The notes beneath the pieces were generated by a model, which saw nothing but the letters and a program-made list of their open reading frames with translations, was not told the origin of the DNA and ran no database searches. A stretch of DNA of 64,000 bases, from positions 31,379-95,378 of the forward strand of contig VZSF01009137.1 of NCBI GenBank assembly GCA_013398295.1, in the 5' to 3' direction. The DNA is from Chionis minor. Lineage: Eukaryota > Chordata > Aves > Charadriiformes > Chionididae. The position numbers and the translations under genes were made by a program. Shown here piece after piece: positions 1 through 16,400 of the stretch. Position 1 is the stretch's first letter, and the number at the start of each line of letters is the position of its first letter.

Positions 1-304
1 CGTGTCCGAGGGCCCGGGTGGCTCTGGGGGACCCACTGCAGTGTCACCCCCCCATCTGCCCCCTCACCCGGTCCTGCAAGTGTATCCTGGCCTGGCGCGC
101 GTGTCCACCCCCCTGCAAAGCTGGCCCTGCTTGCACGCGTGGCTGCGTGTGTGTTGCACGCAGCATGTCCCGCGTGTCCGTGTCCGGCGGTGCTTGCCCC
201 TGTCCCCATGAGCGCCCCTCTCTGCTCGGCCAGCCCATCCCGCCGTGGGTCCGTACCCAACGCTCCATCCCGAGACCTTCCTCCAGCCCCTCTTCTCTCT
301 GCAG
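1..304. other. 5' flank of ABCB6, no gene recognised
   Basis: GC-rich sequence with many CCCC and GTGT tracts and no recognisable coding exon. Position 303-304 ends a pyrimidine-rich CTCTCTGCAG, a good splice acceptor. The ATG at 321 may therefore sit in an exon that begins at 305, with a non-coding first exon further left. In human the neighbour on this side is ATG9A, but none of its exons is visible here. Confidence 0.5.
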
Positions 305-320
305 TTGGTGACCTGCCAGG

Positions 321-5852
<5,532 letters not shown>

Positions 5853-7714
5853 GCACGACTGGGAGCTCTGCTGCGACGCTGACCCGGGTCCCAGGCCCCC
5901 ACGCTGCCAGGGAGCCCTTTGCCAGCTGCAGGTCGGGGCCACGCGTGCCCCAGGAGCTGCAGGGGCTGGCTTGGACACTCCGCTACGTTTGTACCTGTTT
6001 GTTTTGCCGTCGTGTAGTTTCTTAAACCAGGTCCTTCCCAGCTCTGTGCCTGTGTGCTCTGGGCAGTTTGCGTGCCTGCAGGACCCACCTCGGGGTGCAG
6101 GGGGGGGCCGGGGCAGGCAGGGTTTCTGCCTTTGCCCTTGGTTTGACCAGCAGCCCTGCCACGGGGTTGCACTCCTCGGTGTTAGGCGGGCGAGGGGCAG
6201 AGCAGGCTGTCGGCACCTGCCCCATTCCTGTGGAGAGGGCTGGGCATGGCAGGGGGGCTGCGCTCCACCGGCAAAGGAAGGAAGAAGCAGCACGGCTGGT
6301 GCCTGTGTCTCTCCCTTGCATCACCTTGATGCCACCATCTGCAGAGATGCACTGCTCCGGGCTGGACACCAAGCAAGCTTCCCCGAAAGCGCCTCTGCAC
6401 CTTGTGCCATGGTTTTATTTGCTCCCAAGCAGCACTTTGACAAGTCTCAGCATTCCCTCAGCCCAGCCTGAACCCACCTCCCGCCCCAGGGAGGCACTGC
6501 CAGCAGATAATTCCCCCCCTCAGCCGTACGCTGCACGCTGCTCCGAGCGGGATAGCTCAGCCCTGTGCAGGACCTGGCACAGCCCCTCAGGCAGGAGCAA
6601 TTCCAACAGGGAAGCTCGAGAGAGCAGGTGGGAAAGAGCACTGCTCTCCATGGATGCAGACTCCCCCTGCAAGAGGCCAGCAGCACAAATCCCATCCCTC
6701 CCCCTGCCCAGGGATCAGCTCCCGCCTCCGCACACAAGCAAGGAAAGGCTGGCTTCAGGCTCAGGGCTGTGTTTGCAAGAAGGGGTTCTGTGCTACTGCT
6801 ACCCAGGAGGGAATGCGCCACAGCATGGCTGGAAGGAGGTAAGCGTTTCTGCCCTAGCAGTATTAAAACAGGGCCCAGGGATAGTTCACAGCAGCAGAGA
6901 GCAGCTAGCAGCAGGAAGGCAACTGCAGTCCTCCCACACGAGCGACGCTGGCCCAGTCAAGTCACTGCTAAAGTTACTTTTCAGTTAGTGGCCGTCGTTA
7001 AATTAAACCAGAAAGGAAACACTGCTCCATTCAGTCTCAGAGAGGTCTTGTGCCCCAGCCGAGTTGGATAAGGCCCAACGTGCTCTTGTGCATGCAAACA
7101 GCGGGGGAGGCGCTGAGCACACGGGGAGCAGGGAAGGGGCTGCCTTCATGCTGCTGGGAGGCTGCATATTCAGCCGTGCCATGCCTGAGCAAGAGATCAT
7201 CCCAGCCATGGCTGCTCTTTGATGGGGGGCTGGCGTGTCCCTCCCTGCAGCACAAAATCCAGCCCCTGGCTACCGCGTCAGGCAGCCGCATCCCAGCCGT
7301 CTGTCTGAGCATGCAGAGATGTCCCCACATGGCACTTCCCCTCCAGGGCAGCTCTGCCCTCACCCCACAGTCCCAGCAGCACCGGGACACGGCCGCGGCA
7401 GCTGTGGCTAAGTGCACGTCATGGGCTGCTGTTTGCTTTGGTCAGTGTGCTCAGCCTCGTCCCACACCGTCTTCGCTTCTCCAGGAGTATCAGCAATTCG
7501 CTGCACCGATTTTATACAGGTACTAGGGCTGAGGTGTCAGTGTGTGTTTGGTGGCTCGCTTACAAGCCCCCAGGGAGATGAATTGTCCCTGTCTGAGGGG
7601 CTCTTCTCGTCAGTGTCCAGACCAGAATCCCACAGCATCCACATGGGAGGCCAGAGCTGCTCCTCAGGTCGCACGCGGGATCCCACGTCCACTGGCACGG
7701 CCTCCCTCACCTGC
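5853..7714. other. Convergent 3' regions of ABCB6 (+) and ZFAND2B (-)
   Basis: Non-coding sequence between the two stop codons. On the plus strand there is no AATAAA; ATTAAA variants occur at 6862-6867 and near 7001. On the minus strand an AATAAA lies at 6414-6419, about 1.3 kb beyond the ZFAND2B stop. If these signals are used, the two transcripts could overlap at their 3' ends. The long open frames here are typical of GC-rich non-coding DNA and match no protein I know. Confidence 0.55.
6414..6419 (-). terminator. Candidate polyadenylation signal for ZFAND2B
   Basis: The plus strand reads TTTATT, so the minus strand reads AATAAA. It is the only canonical hexamer noted between the ZFAND2B stop at 7715 and the ABCB6 stop. 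Use would give a 3' UTR of about 1.3 kb. This is inferred from position only. Confidence 0.35.
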
Positions 7715-10700
7715 CTAGGACATGCTGCAGTTTGATGGCTTTGAACCGTGCGCCTGGAACAGGAAGAAGCACACGGTGAGCAAGGGAAGACAGGCTTCTT
7801 CCTCTGTCCTACTAGGGGGCACCTTCAGCGCTCAAGTCCCCAGGGCTGAGTGCTCAGCAGCGATGCTGCCACTGCCCCAGGCCGGGCTGCCCTCCTGGTG
7901 AGAAGAGCAACCCTAGACAGAGCCCGGAGGAAGCAGAACCCAGGGAAGACTCCACCATAGCACAGCCAGGCTGGGGATCAACCCCACCACGGCGCGGAGC
8001 CCCCAGCCAGCCTCACTCACCTGCCGCTGCGACTGCTGGTACTCAGCTTCGCTCGCTGACAGTGCCTGAGCCAGTGCCAGATCCTCCTCCTCCTGCGTGC
8101 TGCTGGGGACAGCGGTGCATTGTGTGCCTCAGCCGCCCCCTACGCTCACCAGCCCCCCAGCTCCCCTACGCTCGGAGCCCTTCGGGGGGGCAGGATCACT
8201 GCAACCCTCCAGGACAGCTAAGGGCAGGGAGCAACTGAGGATCACCCTGACCAAGCCAGGGGCTGGGGAGGGACCGGAGCATCCAGCTGGGGCTGGCAGC
8301 CAGCACCCTGGGCCAAGGACAACCCTGTTAACTCGTCTGTAAGACGGTGCCTTTGAGCAGCACCGGGTAATGTGCCTGAGGATGTGGGCTCCCCGGTGTC
8401 CTCTGTGAACAACCCTACTCCACCTGTCATGCTCTAGCCACGCTCATTAGCTGACAAGTGGTCAGACAATGGTTTGCCCTACTCTGTGCTGTCAGTCACT
8501 GTCCCCTCCCAGCACCCCGGAGGCCCTGCTCACTGAACAGAGCTCTGTGATGGCTCTGGACTCTTCCTTTTTTTCCCCCCATCTGACACACAGAGGCACC
8601 ATCCGGAGCCACGTGCTGAGAGGAACATCATCCCAGAGCCACGTGATGCTGCCCTGGGCGCTTCTCACACGCAGGCTTGGGGCATGACACCACGTGTCCC
8701 TAGGCTGTACCTGGGTGGCTGTGCCGAGCTGCGTGCTGACTCTGCCAGGGACATCTCCAGAGCTCGCTGCAGTGCCTCTTCCTCACTCTGCAACGAAACC
8801 TCTCGTCACCAGCTTGGTTGGGGGTGGCAGGAGGCAGCCCCAGGGGACACACAGCAGGCACGATCTTGCCTGGCCAAGGGGGTGGGTGCATCTCCCCTCT
8901 CCAAGGCCAGACACAGCCAAGGTAAAGGCCATGGAGTCAGGACAGACATGCGGCTCTCTCTCCCCCTGGCCGAGGAATGCCTGCCTGCCAGTGCAGGGAA
9001 CGTGCTAAGAATAACAGTGGGAAGTAGCTTCCAGCCACCTCCTCTGCCCTTGGCTTGCGGGACAGAAAGACAACACCCAGGGAAAACAGCCAGCGCACTT
9101 TGTCCCTTTGGGGAAAGCTGAGCACCGAGCATAGCCGAGATCTGCCATTTGCAGGCACCAGAGCAAACTCTGATGCCCCACTTAGCGTCCAGGATCCCTG
9201 TTTGCCAGGAAAGGGCCAGCTGGGGAGCACCGGGGGCACCTACAGAGCGTGGGTTACAAAGCAGTTGCTGCAGTAGCTCTCCCAGGGCAGAGGAACCACC
9301 CAAACCCACCCCAAATGCCCAGACAGGCCACTCACCAGCCCGTTCTGCAGCATGACAGCCGGAGGGGAGGTGCTGCGAGTCTGCGATGCAGCTGCTCTGC
9401 CTCCTCTGTGAACAGGAGAGCAGCTGAAGTATTGTGAAGGCAGGGAGCTCCGGCTGGTACACAGGTAGCGGGAGCTGTCGCTCCTGCGTCCCACAGGGAG
9501 CCAAGCTGAGCCTGGTCATGCCCACCTTGGAATTATGAGTCAGGCTGTGACCATACCTGGCAGAGGCTGGAGAAGAGGGGCTATCTGCTGGCCGGGCAGC
9601 TCCACTGCTCGATGCGGTGACTGTTTTGGAGGAGGATGCCTGGGCTCTCACAACTGCAGCATGCCTAGGATGGACAGGATGCCTGTGAGCAACTGTTTTA
9701 CCGTCACGAGCCACCCCTGGGCGCTGAATACCCAGGGACGTGAAGCTGGATAAGCTAGACATCTTCCTGGTTTCCTGCTCCTCTTCCTCCCAAGAGCACC
9801 CATGTGGTGGCTTAGCTATGCTCAAGAGTTTCAAGTACCGTTTCTCTCCTTGAAACACTATGCCAGGATCGGCTACAGAATAAGGGGCTGGGCAGAGAAG
9901 CAATAGCAAAACAGCTAGCAGGCAATACTGGCAGCTTTTGCTACAGGAGGGAGAGACTGTGAATACAGCCATGCTGACTCTACGAACCTTAATGCTGCTG
10001 GAAGACACCCCAACACACAGGGCAGGGAGTGTGACAACGCAGCAGTCCCAGACAAAGTGCCAGGAGGAGCTGGGCTTCTTCCCTGTCATCCATCTGGCAA
10101 GCACAGTCCTGTCCCTGCCAGCCCATCTGTCCCCAGGCCCTCACCCTGCTTTGGAGAGGGGACGTCCCGCCCCGCTGCAGTCGTGGTCCAGGGGGTGCCG
10201 GTGCTTGAGGCAGTAGTTCTTGTGGCACTGGTCACAGATCACCTTCATCATCTCCTTCTGCTTGCACCCAGGCTTCAAACACTTGTTGGTGAAGATCTGA
10301 AAGAAGACGTGGAAGTGGTGAAAAGGAACATGTCCTATGGGGTGGGGATGGGGGCTGTCCCTTCCCTCCATGCTGGGCTCTGGGCATCGACCAGCTTTCT
10401 CGCCTGGTACCACTTCTGTGGGGCCCTGGAGTTTGTCCCCAAATACTAGTTTTCTGTAGATATTTTATTAGTAATTCACCAGTGCTTCAGTCTCCATAGA
10501 CAAGGGTCTCCACAATCCCAGGATGCACAGCAGGAGAGAGACCGCCTTGCCCAGGAAATCCTGCCTGCCCTGCAAGGGCAGCGGGGACAGCCCAGAGCCC
10601 TCCAGCTGCTGCCGGGCTGGACTCCCTGCAGGGTCAGCTCCCTGCAGCCATTTCCTTTCCTGGCAAGAAGGGGCAGCTAATTACTGATTGCGTTTTCCTA

Positions 10701-12500
10701 ATGGCAGCATGCAGTTTCCCATCCTCACGTCCCAGGTGGCTGCCCAGCTCCAGTCCATCACTACCTCAGCCCCAGGCTCACGCCAACACGCCCTGCAGAC
10801 ATGCACACTTCCAGCTCACCACCCCTTCCTGCCCTCAGCCTGTGCCAAGAGACAGCACCCAGCAGGGACAAAATCATAGAATCATAGAATCACTTGGGTT
10901 GGAAGAGACCTTCAAGATCATTGAGTCCAACCATAAACCGACACTGCCAAACCCACCCCTAAACCATGTCCCTCAGCACCACGTCTACCTGTCTTTTAAA
11001 TACCTCCAGGGACGGCGATTCCACCACCTCCCGGGAGAAATCACTTGTTTTCATCCCAGCCCCAGGCTCCAGCAGGGACCCAGCAGAGCTCAGGAGTGAG
11101 CTGGAGAGCGCTGGGTTCCTACCTTGCGTTTGCGCTGCGCGGGGTCGGACTTGCAGTCACGGTCGATGTGCTCACCCACCACGACATCGGGCATCTCCCC
11201 CCGCCTCACAGGGACCGGGGTGTTGCAGAGGGGACACACGGGGACCTGCACGTCCTGTAGGGACACGAAAAGTGGGGTGGGAGCACACAGCTGGGCCACC
11301 TCGAGTGCTGTGCAGCCATGTCTCCCCCTCTCAGGATCTGCATGCCGTGGCTTCCGCAGCACCACCTGCGGTCTGAGATCCTGCTCGCCCCCCTACAAAG
11401 AGGCTGTCTGTGACCCACCAGCCACGACAGGCACGGACACACGCTCTGGGAAGACAGCAGGGCTGGAAGATACCCAAACCATTTCACCCAGTGGCAGAGG
11501 GCGGGCTGGAAGTTTGCAGCACTGAGATACAGATCCTGGCTTTCAGGATCCCACATCCCAAGGGGGACTGCCCAGGTGACCAAAGAAGTCACAAACCATT
11601 CTGGGAATGCTCGGCAGGATCAGACCCCGTCTCCGCGCTTACCTTCTTGTAGGCAGAGGTGCAGTTGTGCTGGGCGTAAGCGATGTGGTCGGTGCAGAAG
11701 ATCTGCTCGCAGGCGTCGCACTTCAGGGGGAGGAAGTCTGGGAGCGGGGAGACGCCACCGGCAGAGAGCGTTGAGAGGTCAGGGCCGCTCGCCTGCAGCC
11801 CGGGGAGGGGCGGGGGGGGACCCCCCTCGATCCCCTGCAAGCACAGCCCTGACCCACCGCGAAGCCACGGCCGCTCCTCTCTTCCCCCAGCTTCCCTCAT
11901 GGAAACAAAGGGGCTGCAGGTCCATCCCTGCGTCTTCGGAAAGGCAAAGGGCTCCTCCTCGACACCTGCCCTCCCCAGGCACGGCGGCAGCAGCCCGAAA
12001 TCACACCGAGCCCCCCTCCCCGGGGGCTGCCGGCTGTAAGCCACAGGCGAGCGACGCTGCCACCGGGGTTCACCCACCCGGGATAACGGCTGCCGCGTGC
12101 CCCGGGGGAAGGACGGGACCCCCGCAGAGGACACACGGCCATGCCTGGCCCCCCCCGGTCTGCGGCGCCGAGGACCGGCAGCCGTTCTGCCCGCCCGGTC
12201 CCTGCCCCGCCGCTCAGGGCCACCGGCACCGGCACCGGCTCCGCCCGCGCGGAGGGAAGCACCGGCGACGGCCGCCCCCGCGTCCCTCCGCCAAGGACAG
12301 GCCGGGCGGCGGCCCCCGCCCTTCAGCCCCCGCCGCACCGACCGGCCCCCGCGCCTCCGCCGAGGCCGGGCTGGCCGGGGCGCGCCGCCTAGGCCGGGGC
12401 CTGCCGTTGCCCCCCCCTAACCCCCCCGCGGTGGGGCGGGGGCGACACCAGGCCCCGACCGCCCGGTGCCCCCCGCGTCCCTCACCCAGGCGCTGGCAGG
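7715..12500 (-). CDS. ZFAND2B: ZFAND2B (AIRAPL), AN1 zinc-finger/UIM p97 cofactor; 5' end lost in an assembly gap
   Basis: Coding exons in transcript order: 12486-12500 (partial, CQRL, then Ns), 11643-11737, 11123-11254, 10145-10296, 9557-9664, 9336-9405, 8711-8787, 8021-8102, 7715-7753. All visible donors and acceptors are GT-AG and phases agree. The first AN1-type zinc finger spans exons 2-3 (CDAC, CPLC and HIDRDC); the second is in exon 4 (CKQKE to HPLDHDC). Exon 5 has an AAVVRAQA stretch at the place of the p97/VCP-interacting motif. Exons 7 and 8 encode two ubiquitin-interacting motifs (EEEALQRALEMSLAES; LALAQALSASEAE). The C-terminus is SKPSNCSMS, a CaaX-type prenylation box. The family tethers p97 and the proteasome to ubiquitinated substrates and ER translocation sites. 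About 16 N-terminal codons, including the ATG, should lie in the gap at 12501-12931. Tail-to-tail with ABCB6; RETREG2 lies upstream on the same strand. Confidence 0.95.
7809..7823 (+). promoter_or_regulatory. CTCF-like motif in the last ZFAND2B intron
   Basis: CTACTAGGGGGCACC resembles the CTCF core, with a CTAGGGGGCAC centre. It lies in the intron between the last two ZFAND2B exons, near the junction of the convergent genes. Single motif matches are frequent by chance, so this is only a candidate. Confidence 0.25.
10872..11033 (-). mobile_element. CR1 LINE 3' fragment in a ZFAND2B intron
   Basis: Plus-strand AATCATAGAATCATAGAATC is the reverse complement of the (ATTCTATG)n tail that ends avian CR1 elements. 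It is followed by the typical GGGTTGGAAGAGACCTTCAA stretch. The element therefore points along the minus strand, as does ZFAND2B. About 160 bp of 3' end are kept, which is the usual 5'-truncated form. It sits between the exons at 11123-11254 and 10145-10296. Confidence 0.92.
12030..12500. promoter_or_regulatory. CpG-rich 5' region of ZFAND2B, continuing into the gap
   Basis: Very dense in C, G and CpG, flanking the visible stub of ZFAND2B exon 1 at 12486-12500. By position this is the 3' part of the promoter CpG island and the start of intron 1. The core promoter and start codon should lie within the adjacent run of Ns. Confidence 0.6.
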
Positions 12501-12931
12501 NNNNNNNNNNNNNNNNNNNNNNNNNNNNNNNNNNNNNNNNNNNNNNNNNNNNNNNNNNNNNNNNNNNNNNNNNNNNNNNNNNNNNNNNNNNNNNNNNNNN
12601 NNNNNNNNNNNNNNNNNNNNNNNNNNNNNNNNNNNNNNNNNNNNNNNNNNNNNNNNNNNNNNNNNNNNNNNNNNNNNNNNNNNNNNNNNNNNNNNNNNNN
12701 NNNNNNNNNNNNNNNNNNNNNNNNNNNNNNNNNNNNNNNNNNNNNNNNNNNNNNNNNNNNNNNNNNNNNNNNNNNNNNNNNNNNNNNNNNNNNNNNNNNN
12801 NNNNNNNNNNNNNNNNNNNNNNNNNNNNNNNNNNNNNNNNNNNNNNNNNNNNNNNNNNNNNNNNNNNNNNNNNNNNNNNNNNNNNNNNNNNNNNNNNNNN
12901 NNNNNNNNNNNNNNNNNNNNNNNNNNNNNNN
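12501..12931. other. Assembly gap (431 Ns)
   Basis: A run of N bases. It removes most of ZFAND2B exon 1 and its promoter. The right flank is a CTCCCTCCC repeat and the left flank is extremely GC-rich; both are typical causes of sequencing drop-out. Confidence 0.99.
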
Positions 12932-13412
12932 CTCCCTCCCTCCCTCCCCTCCTCCCAAAACGAAACCAACGAAAGTTAAAATTATTTACACTTTTAGCCA
13001 TTTAAAAACCCAATAAAACAAGATTGCGTATGTCCTACTGGGGATGTGGGCATTAGCAGCAGCTACAGCTAGCTTGGTACTCTGCGTGCAAAACGAAAGA
13101 CAAACAGAAGACAGACCAAAATACTGCACCATTACTAGAAAGCGTTTGCTGGGGTTGGTGTTTCGATTGTGGCGTAAGGCTTCTAGGAGCCGGCTCCTCC
13201 CCAGCCGCTGGGCAGGGGCATCTCCTGCTCAGCCAGCGAAGGCCGGGCTCTAGAAGGATGGAAAGGATTCGTTATTCCGGACACAGCACATTAACACTGA
13301 CGCGTTTCCATCCCAGTCAACACGAACATCTAAAAACCCACTGCACATTCACCGTGTGAGCTCTTCCTTCTTTCCAGTGACGATGGAGGAAAAGGGGGTG
13401 CATGAAGAAGAC
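12932..13412. other. Intergenic DNA between RETREG2 3' end and ZFAND2B 5' end
   Basis: This stretch begins with the CTCCCTCCC tract and should contain the RETREG2 3' UTR, since RETREG2 stops at 13413 on the minus strand. No minus-strand AATAAA was seen; the AATAAA at 13012-13017 is on the plus strand. No coding exon was recognised. Confidence 0.5.
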
Positions 13413-16400
13413 CTAAGACATAGATGCTGCTGTCATCACTGCCTCCTCCTCCTCCTCCTCTCCTTGCTTTGGCAGCTCAGCAAGTGTGGGAGAGGGGGGA
13501 GCCGGAGCAGCAGGAGACTCTTGCGCCTCATGCTCCTCTCCAAGCCCCAGCTCTACATCCATTTGCTCCAGCTCCCCCTGATCCAGTAGCTCAAAGTCAT
13601 CTGCTTCCTCCTCATCCTCTGGTGAAGCTGCTGTCTCCGTCTCCACCACTTCGGTCTCTGACAACTGTGCTTGGAAGCTCAGTTTCTCTTCGGGCTCGGT
13701 GGGGAGGAACTCGGAGAGGGAGGGCCCCTCGCTGGCCTCTGAGGAGCGCAGCAGGGCAGAGAGGGTGTTCTGCACTGCCGTGGTAATGGCAGTGGTGACG
13801 ATCTCCTCGCTCAGCGTGTCGATGCAGACGCCCAGGCCCGGGGCAGAGACAGTCTTTGGCTCCGCGCTGCCTCCTGCTGCTTGCCCACTCCCATTGAAAT
13901 GCGTATTTACAAAATGGAGAGGAGACGCTAGGCGAAGGATGGAGAGGTCAGAGTCCGTGGCCTCCTTCTCTGCTGAGTCCAGCTCACGGGCAGCGTGGGC
14001 AAGCTCAGGACCTAGAGGCACACCAAACGCGTCTTCGTCGCTCTGTGGTCCCAGGTCTCTGGAATGATATTCTTCCACGGAAGGAAACTCTGCCAGGTCC
14101 TTGGAAAACGACTCTTCTGGCTCGCTGTGCAGGCTCTGCTGATCCAGGTCTGAAAGGCATCAGCATTAAGGCAAAGGTCCCCTCACCTCGACCCAGGGCA
14201 CCGACACCTCCCACCCACCTTCCCCCAGCTGACACACCAGGGCTCACTTTTGGGCATCCTCCCAGCTCTGGGAGCACAGCAGAAAGGGGTCTGCAGTTAT
14301 TCCCTTCTCCCCAGTGGCACAACTCGTGTGGAGTATCCCTTTCCTCCTCCTGTTCTATATGCTCTCTGCTCAGAGAGGACTTCCTTCTCTCTCCAGCTCA
14401 TGCTCTCTGCATCTAGAGCCCTCCATTAAAACCCACAGAGCCAGGGAAATTGTCCTTACAGCACGTCACCTGCTTATTCCTCCCCAGACACTCAAGTGAC
14501 CACATCCGAGTGATTACGTTCACGTTCCTCACCACTAACCAGTCTTTCTCTGAGCTTGTAAGTCTGACAGTGGGGTGTCCGACCTTTTTTACCCAGCACC
14601 GTATATGGGTGTGTGACTATACCATGCAATTATTTCTGCGGGACTTCGTGGATGGCCTTGCTCCCTTGCTGGAGCGACAAAAGAACATTGTCACGTGGGG
14701 CAGTAATCACAGGCAGATGTCCACTCAGGACCAGCTCACGATCAGCCATGAAGCCAAGGCATGCCACTATTGCTCTTACTGCTTCCTCCTTTTAATGCTC
14801 TCCCCCCTGCAAATAGCTGGCTTCTCTCCCCGTGTTTGGAGGGACAGTTTTTCCAGGACAAAACACTCAAGGGTCAGAAAGGCAGCAAAGTGTCCCATGA
14901 CGTACCTTCAGAAACATCTGTCAGCTGTGGGGTGGTAGCCCTTGAGACAGAAAAGCCCCCGCTCTCCAGGATGGAAGCCTCCTCATCAGAAAGCTCAGAA
15001 TCTGTGATTGACAGTGCCAGGGCAGTCTTCTTCACATCCACCTGCATGGGATGAAGGCAGAGGGACAAGTGCCTGTGTGTCTGACTACCAGTGCTGCCTA
15101 CAGGCACCTCTGCAGAAACCAGAGCATCCACAAAGTCCTTTGCTGGAGAGACTCTGCACAGGGACAGTATGAAAGCAGGAGGGGGCTGGACAAAGCGCTT
15201 ATTGCACTGCCAAAGAAGGACAGTCTCAGCTCACACTGTCTTTCCTGCAATAATTCACCGCCTGAAGCTTTGCCTGCCCTCCCTGAAAGAGCCAGTGTAA
15301 GAGGGGATCACCCTGTAGGAGCCTCAGAAAGCTTTGATCCTTCTTCCTCTCCGGGGATCACCAAAGGGCAAAACATGCCTTCCTTTTTGCATTCACACCG
15401 GGCCCAATAAAGCCTTCTACAAGCAGCAGCGGTTCAAGTATCTGCATTCCTTTGGAAGCTGAAGCTTCCCATCTCACAACCCAGCTAGGTGCCCAGTGCT
15501 CCTGTAAAGGAAGACACTTGGTCCGTTTCTGTGGTGCCTGTTTAGAAAGGTCACACCCTGACTGAGAGCAGGGAACTGTGCAAGAGTTCCTCATCTCCCC
15601 TTTCCAGTGGTGAGGAGCCTCTGCACATTACACCAGTACAGTTGGCTTCTTTCGGAGACGTTCACATTCTCTGAGCATGATGCTTAACCATCAAAGCAAC
15701 TCCGCAGGTCAGCAGGAGGCTGGAGCATGGCTTGTCCCGTCCTGCTCCTGCATCACCAGCCCCGTGGTGCTGAATTCTCAATAGCCAGATCGCAGGCAAC
15801 GGCCTTCATCAAACCAATACCCTTCTCCCTTTGGGATTCTGCAGAGAAGTGACTTGTTGCTCTGCTGTTCATCATCAATGCAGCTGTACTCAGACCACCC
15901 CTTGGCTCTCAAGCTGCTACAGACCAGACAGAAGGGATTGGTTCCCGGACAGCTCTTTGTGCTCTTACCACTGGGGAGAAGCCCGACAGCTCTGCCTCAC
16001 TCTCACTCTCCGTCTCTGCTGTTGGCTCATCACCTGCTGCAGGCTCACTCTTCCCTTGTCGCTCTGCGAGAGAGAGAAGAAAGGTTTTACATGACACTGA
16101 AGGAATTTTATGCCTTTATACATCACTTTCTCACTACTTCTACTATCCTGTGAAACTGCACAGGTTTCCCAGAAGCCCAAGGTTCCCCAAAACAACTGTA
16201 ATCTGTTGCTCTCATTTGCTATTCCCAGGATCCAGGATTCCCAGGATTACCTGCCCAGCCGCTCTCCCCATAGCACCCATGTTTCAGCCTGTTTCCCCCT
16301 GCTCCGCTGCAGCCTTTCACCACAGCCTGCTGGCAGACCTGCTCTCCCACTGCCCCTTTGCTAGGGCTCCACCCTGGGAGCACGGCACCAGAAGAAGTCG

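Noticed and set aside
11576..12979. 467-codon plus-strand frame across the N gap
   Set aside because: About a third is N bases and the rest is antisense to ZFAND2B exon 2 and its CpG island.
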